Origin: an uncultured Phycisphaerales bacterium
GTDB taxonomy: Bacteria; Planctomycetota; Phycisphaerae; WQYP01
NCBI GenBank assembly: GCA_937901265.1
Contig: CALCHA010000021.1
Location: 1 to 6,565, forward strand
Direction: 5' to 3'
DNA length: 6,565 bases
A program made the position numbers and the translations under genes. Within the stretch, counting starts at the first letter, position 1, and every line of letters starts with the position of its first letter. Under the pieces are notes generated by a model that ran no database searches, had not been told where the DNA came from, and saw nothing but the letters and a program-made list of their open reading frames with translations. Positions 6,050 to 6,565 of this stretch are shown here, in pieces.

Positions 6050-6565
6050 ATGCCGCACACCGTCAAGGTCACCGATCTTCAGAAGACCTATCGCCAGGGC
6101 GATCGCAACGTGCCCGCGCTGCGCGGGCTTAATCTGGAAATCGAGCAGGGCGAATTCGTGGCGATCATGGGGGCGTCGGGCTCGGGCAAGAGCACGCTCC
6201 TTCACTTGTGCGCCGCTCTCGACCGCTTCGACTCCGGGTCGATCGAGGTCGCCGGGCAGCGCCTCGAAACACTTTCCGAATCCCAGCTGACGCTCTTCCG
6301 TCGCCGCCGCATCGGTGTGATATTTCAGCAGTTCAACCTCATCCCCACCCTTTCCGCATTTGAGAATATCGCCTTGCCGCTGCAGCTCGACGGTTCCTGG
6401 AAACCGGAACATGCCGAGCGCATCCGCGAACTGCTCACAATCCTGAAAATCGATCATCGCGCCGATCACCGCCCCGATGCCCTCTCCGGCGGCGAGCAGC
6501 AGCGCGTCGCGATCGCCCGCGCGCTCATCATGGCGCCGCCCGTCCTCTTCGCCGTTGAACCCACC
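6050..6565 (+). CDS. ABC transporter ATPase, LolD/MacB-like (3' end cut by window)
   Basis: The 172 visible residues are an ABC nucleotide-binding domain of the LolD/MacB/MJ0796-type family, which powers lipoprotein release or export, or peptide and drug efflux, through FtsX-like permeases. In order: A-loop Tyr14, Walker A GASGSGKST (41-49), Q-loop IFQQFNLIPTLSAFEN (91-106) with the family-typical 'FNLIPTLSAxEN', and signature LSGGEQQRVAIARAL (145-159). The Walker B strand PVLFAV (164-169) is followed by Glu170. The Walker B position normally occupied by Asp is Val169 (GTT at 6554-6556), while the catalytic Glu is kept. ATG 6050 is the only usable start, since the frame has a stop at 6011; the upstream site (GGAAA, 6036-6040) is weak. 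The D-loop, H-loop and any fused permease lie beyond the window. The specific substrate cannot be told from this fragment. Confidence 0.9.
   Translation, partial: MPHTVKVTDLQKTYRQGDRNVPALRGLNLEIEQGEFVAIMGASGSGKSTLLHLCAALDRFDSGSIEVAGQRLETLSESQLTLFRRRRIGVIFQQFNLIPTLSAFENIALPLQLDGSWKPEHAERIRELLTILKIDHRADHRPDALSGGEQQRVAIARALIMAPPVLFAVEPT

Noticed and set aside
6003..6290. Open frame of 95 codons overlapping the ABC ATPase start
   Set aside because: It is a different frame from the clear Walker A-containing protein starting at 6050 and its translation is Arg/Ser-rich with no motif.
1..6565. Mobile elements, CRISPR arrays, tRNA or rRNA genes, defence systems
   Set aside because: No transposase or integrase motifs, no regularly spaced repeats and no cloverleaf or rRNA-like segments were seen; the window is filled by collinear envelope genes.

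Overview
The window is 6,565 bases of GC-rich DNA with every recognisable gene on the + strand. Most of it is the inner-membrane and motor part of a type IV pilus / type II secretion-like operon. The order is: the C-terminal end of a GspE/PilB assembly ATPase (cut by the window start), a PilT-type ATPase, a PilC/GspF platform protein, then PilM-, PilN-, PilO- and PilP/GspC-like proteins. Intergenic gaps are 0 to 52 nt, so this looks like one transcription unit ending near 5459. No pilin, prepilin peptidase or secretin (PilQ/GspD) gene is in the window.

A strong intrinsic terminator follows the operon at 5496-5546. It also carries a perfect TATAAT in its loop and the ribosome binding site of the next gene in its 3' arm. 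That gene encodes a 130-residue lipoprotein of unknown function. After a 110-base gap, an ABC transporter ATPase of the LolD/MacB (MJ0796-like) family begins at 6050 and runs off the window end. Its Walker B aspartate reads as valine.

How the genes would work together, from family knowledge: GspE/PilB and PilT hydrolyse ATP in the cytoplasm to drive assembly and disassembly of a pseudopilus or pilus on the PilC platform. PilM (cytoplasmic, actin-like) binds the N-terminal tail of PilN. PilN and PilO form the periplasmic alignment complex. The PilP/GspC-like protein would link that complex to an outer-membrane secretin encoded elsewhere.

The presence of a lipoprotein, a PilMNOP-type complex and a LolD-like ATPase indicates a diderm bacterium. 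The pilBTCMNOP-type order, the 'LIPPEYR' start of PilN and the base composition make Verrucomicrobiota or a related PVC lineage my best guess, but this is inference and weak. The window starts inside one gene and ends inside another and has an odd length, so it may be a whole short contig; bases at the extreme ends deserve less trust.

I found no mobile element, CRISPR array, tRNA, rRNA or defence system. The observations most worth checking are the overlapping terminator/promoter/RBS, the Walker B substitution, the altered C-terminal motif of the PilT-like protein and the uncharacterised lipoprotein.
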